Below are positions 1 through 7,887 of a DNA stretch of 64,000 nt, in pieces (positions within the stretch are counted from its first letter, which is position 1; each line of letters begins with the position of its first letter). The position numbers and the translations under genes are program-made. The notes under the pieces are model-generated. The model searched no databases. It was not told where the DNA came from and worked only from the letters and a program-made list of their open reading frames with translations. The stretch is taken from NCBI GenBank assembly GCA_026005095.1, contig BPKK01000007.1, positions 1 through 64,000 of the forward strand, given 5' to 3'. Source of the stretch: Silanimonas sp. GTDB lineage: Bacteria > Pseudomonadota > Gammaproteobacteria > Xanthomonadales > Xanthomonadaceae.

Positions 1-179
1 CCGGCGAGCAGGCCGCCCTGCTCGAGGCCCTGGACGCCCTCGACGAGGCGCAGCGGCAGCGCCTCGGTGCCCGGGTGGCGGCGATGGGCGTGGCCGAGCG
101 CGCCGCCCTGCGTGGCCGGGTGCTGGCGGCCGAGCCGGAGGCGCGGGCGGCCCTGCTGGCCGAGGCCGCGGCCCCCTGA
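1..179 (+). CDS. C-terminal fragment of a helical DUF3106-like protein
   Basis: The reading frame is open from the window edge to a TGA at 177-179, giving about 58 C-terminal residues; the start lies outside. The segment is rich in Ala, Leu, Glu and Arg, with repeated patterns such as QRQRLGARVAAM and ERAALRGRV. This resembles the alternating helical repeats of DUF3106 proteins, which in Lysobacterales often sit near sigma-factor and RDD/DUF3667 genes. That assignment is by pattern only. It converges on the broken DUF3667 gene with a 14-bp gap. Confidence 0.45.
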   Translation, partial: GEQAALLEALDALDEAQRQRLGARVAAMGVAERAALRGRVLAAEPEARAALLAEAAAP

Positions 180-193
180 GGGGCCGGCTCGCG

Positions 194-593
194 CTAAAGC
201 CAGACGAGGGCCACGAGCAGGGCGGCCCCGGCCACCAGCGACAGCAGGACTGCCTCGGCGGCGCCCAGCAGCAAGAACTTGGCACTGGTGAGCAGCCAGC
301 CCTGGCGGTAGACCCGTCGCAGCAGCAGCCACAGATAAACCGGAATCCAGAGCCAGAGCGCGCTCTGCGCCCAGGCGAGCGGCCGTGTTAGCCAGAGCCG
401 TCCCGCGGCCAGCCCCTCCAGCGTCGCCAGGCCGATCAGCAGTAGACCGGCCAGGCAGAGAAAGGCATGACCATGCAGGGCAGCAACGAGATGCTCCATG
501 TAGAGGCGCTGCGTGAACAGGTACAGGCCTTTCATCAGCAGCGCGAACACCGGCACGAGCACGAGCAGCGCCGTCGGTAGCGCCGAATAAAAA
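194..593 (-). pseudogene. 3' part of a DUF3667 membrane protein gene, split by a transposon
   Basis: This piece encodes the C-terminal part, starting in frame at FYSALPTALL and continuing through several hydrophobic segments (for example LVLVPVFALLMKGLYL) to a stop at 194. The N-terminal part, with its zinc-ribbon-like start, lies at 9374-10004 on the same strand. The 8 bases AATAAAAA at 586-593 recur at 9374-9381. Removing the intervening element and one copy joins the pieces into exactly 1,023 nt (341 codons) with no stop, and the junction reads SSAFYSALP. Translation upstream of the junction runs into transposon sequence, so the fragment is almost certainly not functional. Confidence 0.9.
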
Positions 594-623
594 GGGTATC
601 CGGATTTTAGTGTGGGGTGCAGG
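594..623 (+). repeat. Left terminal inverted repeat of the ISL3 transposon
   Basis: The repeat begins GGGTATCCGGATTTTAGTGT and lies directly after the target copy AATAAAAA. It pairs with the right end at 9344-9373: the first 11 bases are identical, and bases 17-23 (GTGTGGG) match again after a short divergent stretch. Confidence 0.88.
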
Positions 624-835
624 GTCTGCCTGCTCCTTGGTCCTGAGAACTCGCCTGTAGGTTCCTCCGCTCTCGCCAGCCCTCTTGGATCAGCCCCGCT
701 GTGGATTCTGGTTCCAGGAAGGTAGCTGACCGCGAAGGGCGTGACGCTGACCACCGAGAGTCCTCGGATCGACCGAGGCCCGAAGCAAAGTGACTGGCGG
801 CAGGCGAACCAATTCGGTCATTCGCGGGAGCCTAG

Positions 836-1993
836 GGAAGGTCTGAACAACTCCGTTCCTTTCGGCGAGAATCGGTCACCGGTTCAAGGGTGAGTTCGAT
901 GCAGCTGTCGTTCGGAGATGCCGAGGCTCTGGGAGGCCGCAAGCGCACGCGGCGTGAGGTGTTCCTGGCCGAGATGGAGCAGGTGGTGCCGTGGAAGGCG
1001 CTGCTGGCGCTGATCGCGCCGCATTACCCGAAATCGGGCCGTCCCGGCCGACAGCCCTACCCCTTGGCGACGATGCTGCGCATTCACTTCCTGCAGCAGT
1101 GGTACGCGCTGTCCGACCCGGCGATGGAGGAGGCGCTGGTGGATACGCCGGTGATGCGGCGGTTCGCGCAGCTGGGCGGTCTGGACGACATCCCGGACGA
1201 GACGACGATCTTGAACTTCCGGCGCCTGCTGGAGACGCACGGCTTGGCCGAGAAGCTGTTCCAGCAGGTCAATGCCCACCTTCAGCGCAAGGGTCTGAGC
1301 CTTCGGTCGGGGACGATCGTCGACGCGACGATCATCAACGCGCCGAGTTCGACGAAGAACCAGGATGGCGAGCGCGACCCGGAGATGCACCAGACCCGGA
1401 AGGGCAACCAGTGGTTCTTCGGGATGAAGGCGCACATTGGTGTCGATGACGTGTCCGGTCTGGTGCACCACGTGGAATGCACGGCGGCGAACGTGGCCGA
1501 CGTGACGCAGGCGCACAAGCTGCTGCACGGCCGGGAGGACACGGTGTGCGGCGACAGCGGCTACACGGGTGCCGAGAAGCGCGAGGAGCTGCGCGACGTG
1601 GCGGCGGCGTTCCTGATCGCGGAGAAGCCGTCGAAGCTGCGAGCGATGAAGAACCAGCGCCAGCGGCGCTACGCCGAGCGCTGGGAGCGCTACAAGGCGA
1701 GCCTGCGGGCGAAGGTGGAGCACCCGTTCCGGGTGATCAAGCGGCAGTTCGGCTACATGAAGGTGCGCTACCGCGGCATCGCGAAGAACGCCGCACAGGT
1801 GCTGACGCTGTTTGCGTTGTCGAATCTGTGGATGGCGCGCCGGCGATTGCTGCCGGCGGCGGGGTAAGTGCGCCCGCCGGACGGGGAAACCCGCCCGGCG
1901 GGGCAGCAAAACGTGGGATTCCGACCGGGCTGACGCGATTTCGGCCTTCGAGCCACGAAATCACGAGGGTTCGGCGGGTTGTTCAGACCTTCC
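836..1993 (+). mobile_element. IS5-family insertion sequence, copy 1 (1,158 bp)
   Basis: Both ends are GGAAGGTCTGAACAA in inverted orientation. The flanks are CTAG at 832-835 and 1994-1997, matching the 4-bp YTAR target duplication of the IS5 subgroup. It carries one transposase gene. The element lies in non-coding DNA near the left end of the ISL3 transposon, so it arrived after that transposon or was carried with it. A copy of identical length is at 39138-40295. Confidence 0.92.
890..1867 (+). CDS. IS5-family transposase (copy 1)
   Basis: A 325-residue DDE transposase for this element. The DDE residues appear in the contexts TIVDATIIN (Asp), CGDSGYTG (Asp) and VEHPFRVIK (Glu), and the N-terminal DUF772-type region contains SGRPGRQPYPL and LQQWYALSDPAMEEAL. 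GTG at 890 gives MSSMQL; ATG at 899 is an equally possible start. The gene is complete and differs from the copy at 39264-40241 by two visible Glu/Asp exchanges (EMEQ versus EMDQ, WERYK versus WDRYK). Confidence 0.93.
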   Translation: MSSMQLSFGDAEALGGRKRTRREVFLAEMEQVVPWKALLALIAPHYPKSGRPGRQPYPLATMLRIHFLQQWYALSDPAMEEALVDTPVMRRFAQLGGLDDIPDETTILNFRRLLETHGLAEKLFQQVNAHLQRKGLSLRSGTIVDATIINAPSSTKNQDGERDPEMHQTRKGNQWFFGMKAHIGVDDVSGLVHHVECTAANVADVTQAHKLLHGREDTVCGDSGYTGAEKREELRDVAAAFLIAEKPSKLRAMKNQRQRRYAERWERYKASLRAKVEHPFRVIKRQFGYMKVRYRGIAKNAAQVLTLFALSNLWMARRRLLPAAG

Positions 1994-1997
1994 CTAG

Positions 1998-2289
1998 TCG
2001 TACGTCGTTTCACCGAGGACGTACGCGACAGTGTGAGGCTGCTGGACCCACGTATCGCCCTGCTTGAAAAGTGACTTTAGGCAGGCTAACGTCGACCTAG
2101 GACAAAGTGACCCATGGAACTGGCAAGCGTGCGAATCCCAAGGCTGGGGTCGCCGTGTACTTGATCTGACTTCAGTCAAGGCCAGTCTTGCCGTGCTTGT
2201 TGCCGTCCAATCCCCGGAATCTCTTTCAGCCCCTTTCGACCTCACGTCGAGGGCTGGCGATTCCCTTTTTTCTAGAGGAGTGAACTGAA
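1998..2289 (+). other. Non-coding leader of the passenger lipoprotein gene
   Basis: There is no convincing gene between the IS5 right flank and 2290, nor between 594 and 835. The stretch contains a perfect 8-bp inverted repeat CGTACGTC / GACGTACG (1999-2006 and 2018-2025, 11-base loop), a short palindrome TGACT-TC-AGTCA at 2167-2178, and a good ribosome-binding site GAGGAG at 2275-2280, nine bases before the ATG at 2290. No clear -35/-10 pair is evident. Base composition is lower in GC than the surrounding chromosome, fitting foreign origin. Confidence 0.5.
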
Positions 2290-2761
2290 ATGCAAAAGGA
2301 TGTCTTCTACCAGCAAGGAGGGCTTCGCCGCCTCGATCGACGCTTGGCTTGGTCCGCTGTCCTGCTTGTTGCGGGGCTCACTGGATGTGGCGGCAACAGC
2401 CCATCCGGAAGCGACGCTTCGGAAGAGGGCTATCGAGGGGCACAAACCGACGATCAACCTTTTCTCGCTGGGATCATTTCGTCGCAACAGCGCGTCGCGG
2501 GCGGCTTCGAAGATGTGGGTGACGGGTTTATTCGAGATGCTGAGACAGGCTTGTTTTGGACGCAGTCGGACAACGGCAGTCGGGTGGATTGGCATCAGGC
2601 GAACGACTTCTGCGAATCGAAAGGGATGCGTCTGCCCTCCATCGATGAACTTGCAGCGATCTACAACCGTCCCGGGGCCAGCACCACGCCATGCGCCGGA
2701 CACAAATGTGAGGTGTCGCCGCTCTTCCGATTAACGGGGTGGTGGTACTGGAGCAGCACAC
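2290..2761 (+). pseudogene. 5' part of a three-repeat Lcl/DUF1566 lipoprotein gene
   Basis: It encodes an N-terminal signal with a lipobox (LVAGLTGC, then a Gly-Ser-rich linker), followed by most of a first Lcl_C/DUF1566 domain. That domain carries the core GMRLPSIDELAAIYNR and ends at YWSST. An IS256-type element interrupts it at 2762 with the 9-bp target GCAGCACAC (2753-2761). The rest of the gene is on the opposite strand at 4244-5328. Rejoining at codon 158 gives 472 + 1,076 = 1,548 nt, exactly 516 codons. The Shine-Dalgarno GAGGAG at 2275-2280 supports the ATG at 2290. The intact protein would be an outer-membrane or surface lipoprotein with a C-type-lectin-like fold; its ligand is unknown. 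Confidence 0.85.
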
Positions 2762-4113
2762 GAGGGTGTCAGGATTTTTGTGTGAGGGGCCTACCATGAC
2801 GATGTTCAGGAGCCCTCCATGCCACGCAAGAAATCTACCCCTATCGCGAAGTCGGACGCCATTCTTCCCGACGAGCTGCTTGAGAAGCTGATCCCTGGCC
2901 CGATGGACGCCGCCGGCGTCGAGGCCGTGTTCCAGAAGTTGAAGAAGGCCGTCATCGAGCGCGCCTTGGGTGCCGAACTGGGCGTGCACCTGGCCAGCCC
3001 GGAGGGTGGCCGCGGGAACCACCGCAACGGCCGTAGCAGCAAGACCGTGCTGACCGACGAGGGGCCGCTCCGGATCGACGTGCCTCGCGATCGGGCGGGC
3101 AGCTTCGAGCCGCAGTTGATCCCGAAGCACGAGCGGCGTTTCGCCGGCTTCGACGACCGGATCATTTCGATGTACGCCCGCGGCATGTCGGTGCGCGAGA
3201 TCCAGGGGCATCTGGCCGAGATGTATGCCGTCGAGGTGTCGCCAGAGTTCATCAGCGCGGTCACCGACGCGGTGATGGCCGAGGTGGGCGCCTGGCAGGC
3301 CCGTCCGCTGGAGCCGATGTACCCGGTGGTGTTCTTCGACGCCCTGCGGGTGAAGATCCGCGAGGACGGCGTGGTGCGCAACAAGGCGGTGTACCTGGCC
3401 TTGGGCGTGCTGCCCGACGGCACGCGCGACATCCTCGGGCTGTGGATCGAGAACACGGAAGGCGCCAAGTTCTGGATGAAGGTCTTCAACGACCTGAAGA
3501 CGCGCGGCACGCAGGACATCCTGATCGGCGTGGCCGATGGGCTGAAGGGCCTTCCCGAGGCCCTCGAGGCCGTATTTCCGGCCACGACGCTGCAGACCTG
3601 CATCGTGCACCTGATCCGCAACAGTCTCGATTACGCGAGCTGGAAGGACCGCAAGGCGCTGGCGGCGGCCATCAAGCCCGTCTACACCGCGCCCAGCGCG
3701 GAGGCTGCGGAAGCTGAGCTGGACGCGTTCGAGGCAGGCCCTTGGGGCCAGCGCTTCCCGACCGTCGTGGCGGCCTGGCGGCGGGCCTGGAGCCGGGTGA
3801 TCCCGTTCTTCGCCTTTCCGCCCGAGGTGCGGCGGATCATCTACACCACCAATGCCATCGAGAGCGTGCATTCGCGGCTGCGCAAGATCATCAAGAGCCG
3901 CGGGCATTTCCCGAGCGACGAGGCCGCCACCAAGCTGATCTGGCTGGCCCTGCGCAACATCACCGCCGACTGGAAGCGGGCGAGCAAGGAGTGGAAATCA
4001 GCGATGAACCAGTTCGCGATACTGTACGGCGACCGCTTCACCCTCGCGCCGCGCTGAGCGGCACGAAGGTCGATTCAGAAAACCGCCTCACACACAAAAT
4101 TTCAGACAGACCC
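2762..4113 (+). mobile_element. IS256-family insertion sequence, copy 1
   Basis: The left end is GAGGGTGTCAGG and the right end, read inward, is GGGTCTGTCTGAAA. Both lead into a shared TTTTGTGTG...GAGG block. The 9-bp target GCAGCACAC precedes it at 2753-2761, but its partner is not at 4114. It sits at 5320-5328, next to the second, inverted copy. That displacement is the mark of an inversion between the two copies. Confidence 0.88.
2819..4057 (+). CDS. IS256-family (mutator-type) transposase, copy 1
   Basis: A 412-residue transposase of the mutator/IS256 family. The expected acidic residues appear in VVFFDALRVKI, IGVADGLKGLPE and the family signature TTNAIESVHSRLRKIIKSRG. Length and sequence are complete. 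Pro61 is shared with the truncated copy at 6681-7823, while the copy at 5385-6623 has Thr. Confidence 0.95.
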   Translation: MPRKKSTPIAKSDAILPDELLEKLIPGPMDAAGVEAVFQKLKKAVIERALGAELGVHLASPEGGRGNHRNGRSSKTVLTDEGPLRIDVPRDRAGSFEPQLIPKHERRFAGFDDRIISMYARGMSVREIQGHLAEMYAVEVSPEFISAVTDAVMAEVGAWQARPLEPMYPVVFFDALRVKIREDGVVRNKAVYLALGVLPDGTRDILGLWIENTEGAKFWMKVFNDLKTRGTQDILIGVADGLKGLPEALEAVFPATTLQTCIVHLIRNSLDYASWKDRKALAAAIKPVYTAPSAEAAEAELDAFEAGPWGQRFPTVVAAWRRAWSRVIPFFAFPPEVRRIIYTTNAIESVHSRLRKIIKSRGHFPSDEAATKLIWLALRNITADWKRASKEWKSAMNQFAILYGDRFTLAPR

Positions 4114-4243
4114 CAGCGGCGCGGGTTGCTTGCTGATCGACCCGCTGCCAATGAAGAAGACCGATGTCTGCGCTCTTCGATCGAGTAGCTAAACGGGCTA
4201 TCGGGCATTTGCTTCGTGCACGAAATCGATCTCATTGGACGTC

Positions 4244-5328
4244 CTAGGTACGACTCACGCACAACGCTCTGTTGTTGTTGTTGGACAGCGGCATCGTGCC
4301 GCTTTCACCAAACTCGAGGTGAAAGTCCAAAGCGTCGGCAGAACCCTCAAGCGTGCCGCTCCAGTAACGCACGCCAGTCAAGCGGAACAGCGGTGACACT
4401 CGGCAATTGAACTGGGCGCAACGCGTACTACCCGCGCCCGGGCGGTTGTAGATCGCGGCAAGTTCATCGATAGAGGGAAGGCGCATCCCTTTCGCTTCGC
4501 AAAAGGCGTTCGCCTGATGCCAGTCCACCCAACTATCATTGTCCGACCGCGTCCATAGCAACCCCGTGCGAGTATCCCGCAGTAAGTCGTCGCTGACGGA
4601 TTCGAAGCCACTCAGGGCTCGCTCCGCTGCAGCTTCCTGCAAAAGAGCTGCTTCAGCCGCCACTTCCGACTGGCGCTCTGCCTCGACTGCGCCGTGCTCT
4701 TCTCGACCCACGCACAACGCCCGTGTATGCGACAAGGCGAGGTCGAGGTGCGGAGAGCCGCGGTTGCCGTCGTTGAGAAAGAAGTAAAAGGCGCCAGTAG
4801 GTCCCTGCAGCGTGCCACTCCAGGGCGTCGTTCCAGTCAGGCGGAACAGCGGGGACACCTGACATGTGTATCCACCACAGAATGTTGTGCCCGCGCCGGC
4901 GCGGTTGTAGATCGCTGCAAGTTCATCGATGGAGGGCAGGCGCATCCCCTTCGACTGGCAGAAGTCTCTCGCCTGATACCAGTTCACTTCACTGCCATTG
5001 TCCGACTGCGTCCACAGCAGGCCCGTTCGCGTGTCCCGAAGCAGGCCCTGGCCAGCCTCCTCAAAGCCGCCGTTCACGATTAGAAGCGGCATGTTTGGCT
5101 CTCCATCGACAGCTGCCGTCTGCTGACTAGCCGATTTCGAAGCCGGACCCTGAGCCGCCGCCTGCTCGGACTCCTTCGCTTCCAGCTGGAACTCGAGCCC
5201 TTTTGGATCTCCCTGAGACACGCACAGTGCCCGGCTAGAGGCGTCGGAATCGTTAGCTGAGTAGGTGAGCCGGTAACCATCGTTGAGGAGGAAGTACATT
5301 GCTCTGGAGGAGCCTTCCAGTGTGCTGC
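4244..5328 (-). pseudogene. 3' part of the Lcl/DUF1566 lipoprotein gene, inverted
   Basis: Read on the minus strand from the IS256 junction, this frame begins STLEGSSRAMYFLLNDG, the direct continuation of YWSST at 2761. It finishes the first Lcl domain and then encodes two more, each with the core GMRLPSIDELAAIYNR and ending RALCV. The repeats are separated by Glu/Ala/Gln-rich linkers. An internal ATG at 5299 would allow a 351-residue product, but without the signal and lipobox. The 9 bases at 5320-5328 are the second copy of the IS256 target. No gene is visible between 4114 and 4243. The repeats share the core but differ around Cys positions and in the last 40 residues. Confidence 0.85.
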
Positions 5329-6680
5329 GGGTCTGTCTGAAATTTTGTGTGTGAGGCGGTTTTCTGAATCGACCTTCGTGCCGCTCAGCGCGGCGCGAGG
5401 GTGAAGCGGTCGCCGTACAGTATCGCGAACTGGTTCATCGCTGATTTCCACTCCTTGCTCGCCCGCTTCCAGTCGGCGGTGATGTTGCGCAGGGCCAGCC
5501 AGATCAGCTTGGTGGCGGCCTCGTCGCTCGGGAAATGCCCGCGGCTCTTGATGATCTTGCGCAGCCGCGAATGCACGCTCTCGATGGCATTGGTGGTGTA
5601 GATGATCCGCCGCACCTCGGGCGGAAAGGCGAAGAACGGGATCACCCGGCTCCAGGCCCGCCGCCAGGCCGCCACGACGGTCGGGAAGCGCTGGCCCCAA
5701 GGGCCTGCCTCGAACGCGTCCAGCTCAGCTTCCGCAGCCTCCGCGCTGGGCGCGGTGTAGACGGGCTTGATGGCCGCCGCCAGCGCCTTGCGGTCCTTCC
5801 AGCTCGCGTAATCGAGACTGTTGCGGATCAGGTGCACGATGCAGGTCTGCAGCGTCGTGGCCGGAAATACGGCCTCGAGGGCCTCGGGAAGGCCCTTCAG
5901 CCCATCGGCCACGCCGATCAGGATGTCCTGCGTGCCGCGCGTCTTCAGGTCGTTGAAGACCTTCATCCAGAACTTGGCGCCTTCCGTGTTCTCGATCCAC
6001 AGCCCGAGGATGTCGCGCGTGCCGTCGGGCAGCACGCCCAAGGCCAGGTACACCGCCTTGTTGCGCACCACGCCGTCCTCGCGGATCTTCACCCGCAGGG
6101 CGTCGAAGAACACCACCGGGTACATCGGCTCCAGCGGACGGGCCTGCCAGGCGCCCACCTCGGCCATCACCGCGTCGGTGACCGCGCTGATGAACTCTGG
6201 CGACACCTCGACGGCATACATCTCGGCCAGATGCCCCTGGATCTCGCGCACCGACATGCCGCGGGCGTACATCGAAATGATCCGGTCGTCGAAGCCGGCG
6301 AAACGCCGCTCGTGCTTCGGGATCAACTGCGGCTCGAAGCTGCCCGCCCGATCGCGAGGCACGTCGATCCGGAGCGGCCCCTCGTCGGTCAGCACGGTCT
6401 TGCTGCTACGGCCGTTGCGGTGGTTCCCGCGGCCACCCTCCGTGCTGGCCAGGTGCACGCCCAGTTCGGCACCCAAGGCGCGCTCGATGACGGCCTTCTT
6501 CAACTTCTGGAACACGGCCTCGACGCCGGCGGCGTCCATCGGGCCAGGGATCAGCTTCTCAAGCAGCTCGTCGGGAAGAATGGCGTCCGACTTCGCGATA
6601 GGGGTAGATTTCTTGCGTGGCATGGAGGGCTCCTGAACATCGTCATGGTAGGCCCCTCACACAAAAATCCTGACACCCTC
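5329..6680 (-). mobile_element. IS256-family insertion sequence, copy 2 (inverted)
   Basis: The same 1,352-bp element as copy 1, in the opposite orientation: right end GGGTCTGTCTG at 5329 and left end (CCTGACACCCTC on the plus strand) ending at 6680. It abuts the truncated third copy directly on the right. On the left it abuts the displaced target copy of the lipoprotein gene. Confidence 0.88.
5385..6623 (-). CDS. IS256-family (mutator-type) transposase, copy 2
   Basis: A complete 412-residue transposase identical to copy 1 at the protein level except Thr for Pro at residue 61 (ASTEGG versus ASPEGG). The conserved acidic contexts FFDALRV, VADGLKG and NAIESVHSRL are all present. Confidence 0.95.
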   Translation of the reverse strand: MPRKKSTPIAKSDAILPDELLEKLIPGPMDAAGVEAVFQKLKKAVIERALGAELGVHLASTEGGRGNHRNGRSSKTVLTDEGPLRIDVPRDRAGSFEPQLIPKHERRFAGFDDRIISMYARGMSVREIQGHLAEMYAVEVSPEFISAVTDAVMAEVGAWQARPLEPMYPVVFFDALRVKIREDGVVRNKAVYLALGVLPDGTRDILGLWIENTEGAKFWMKVFNDLKTRGTQDILIGVADGLKGLPEALEAVFPATTLQTCIVHLIRNSLDYASWKDRKALAAAIKPVYTAPSAEAAEAELDAFEAGPWGQRFPTVVAAWRRAWSRVIPFFAFPPEVRRIIYTTNAIESVHSRLRKIIKSRGHFPSDEAATKLIWLALRNITADWKRASKEWKSAMNQFAILYGDRFTLAPR

Positions 6681-7766
6681 CCCGCGGCTCTTGATGATCT
6701 TGCGCAGCCGCGAATGCACGCTCTCGATGGCATTGGTGGTGTAGATGATCCGCCGCACCTCGGGCGGAAAGGCGAAGAACGGGATCACCCGGCTCCAGGC
6801 CCGCCGCCAGGCCGCCACGACGGTCGGGAAGCGCTGGCCCCAAGGGCCTGCCTCGAACGCGTCCAGCTCAGCTTCCGCAGCCTCCGCGCTGGGCGCGGTG
6901 TAGACGGGCTTGATGGCCGCCGCCAGCGCCTTGCGGTCCTTCCAGCTCGCGTAATCGAGACTGTTGCGGATCAGGTGCACGATGCAGGTCTGCAGCGTCG
7001 TGGCCGGAAATACGGCCTCGAGGGCCTCGGGAAGGCCCTTCAGCCCATCGGCCACGCCGATCAGGATGTCCTGCGTGCCGCGCGTCTTCAGGTCGTTGAA
7101 GACCTTCATCCAGAACTTGGCGCCTTCCGTGTTCTCGATCCACAGCCCGAGGATGTCGCGCGTGCCGTCGGGCAGCACGCCCAAGGCCAGGTACACCGCC
7201 TTGTTGCGCACCACGCCGTCCTCGCGGATCTTCACCCGCAGGGCGTCGAAGAACACCACCGGGTACATCGGCTCCAGCGGACGGGCCTGCCAGGCGCCCA
7301 CCTCGGCCATCACCGCGTCGGTGACCGCGCTGATGAACTCTGGCGACACCTCGACGGCATACATCTCGGCCAGATGCCCCTGGATCTCGCGCACCGACAT
7401 GCCGCGGGCGTACATCGAAATGATCCGGTCGTCGAAGCCGGCGAAACGCCGCTCGTGCTTCGGGATCAACTGCGGCTCGAAGCTGCCCGCCCGATCGCGA
7501 GGCACGTCGATCCGGAGCGGCCCCTCGTCGGTCAGCACGGTCTTGCTGCTACGGCCGTTGCGGTGGTTCCCGCGGCCACCCTCCGGGCTGGCCAGGTGCA
7601 CGCCCAGTTCGGCACCCAAGGCGCGCTCGATGACGGCCTTCTTCAACTTCTGGAACACGGCCTCGACGCCGGCGGCGTCCATCGGGCCAGGGATCAGCTT
7701 CTCAAGCAGCTCGTCGGGAAGAATGGCGTCCGACTTCGCGATAGGGGTAGATTTCTTGCGTGGCAT
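6681..7766 (-). pseudogene. Transposase of truncated IS256 copy 3
   Basis: Codons 1-362 of the 412-residue transposase are kept, ending at IIKSRG. The frame then runs into the end of copy 2 and stops about eight codons later. All three catalytic acidic contexts survive, but about 50 C-terminal residues are lost. Confidence 0.88.
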
Positions 7767-7823
7767 GGAGGGCTCCTGAACATCGTCATGGTAGGCCCCT
7801 CACACAAAAATCCTGACACCCTC
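6681..7823 (-). mobile_element. Truncated IS256-family insertion sequence, copy 3
   Basis: It retains the left end (CCTGACACCCTC ending at 7823 on the plus strand) but lacks the right end. The sequence starts abruptly at 6681 inside the transposase gene, directly against copy 2. The missing right part is not found elsewhere in the window. It fits insertion of copy 2 into copy 3 followed by an adjacent deletion, or recombination between copies. Confidence 0.85.
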
Positions 7824-7887
7824 AGTCATCCCGCTCCTCTGAGTTGGGACGGCGAATGAACAGCAATTGCTCGCCTAGGCTCGGCAG

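Noticed and set aside
5535-7859. A 774-codon plus-strand frame with a long internal duplication
   Set aside because: The duplication is only the antisense of IS256 copies 2 and 3 lying side by side; no independent coding evidence.
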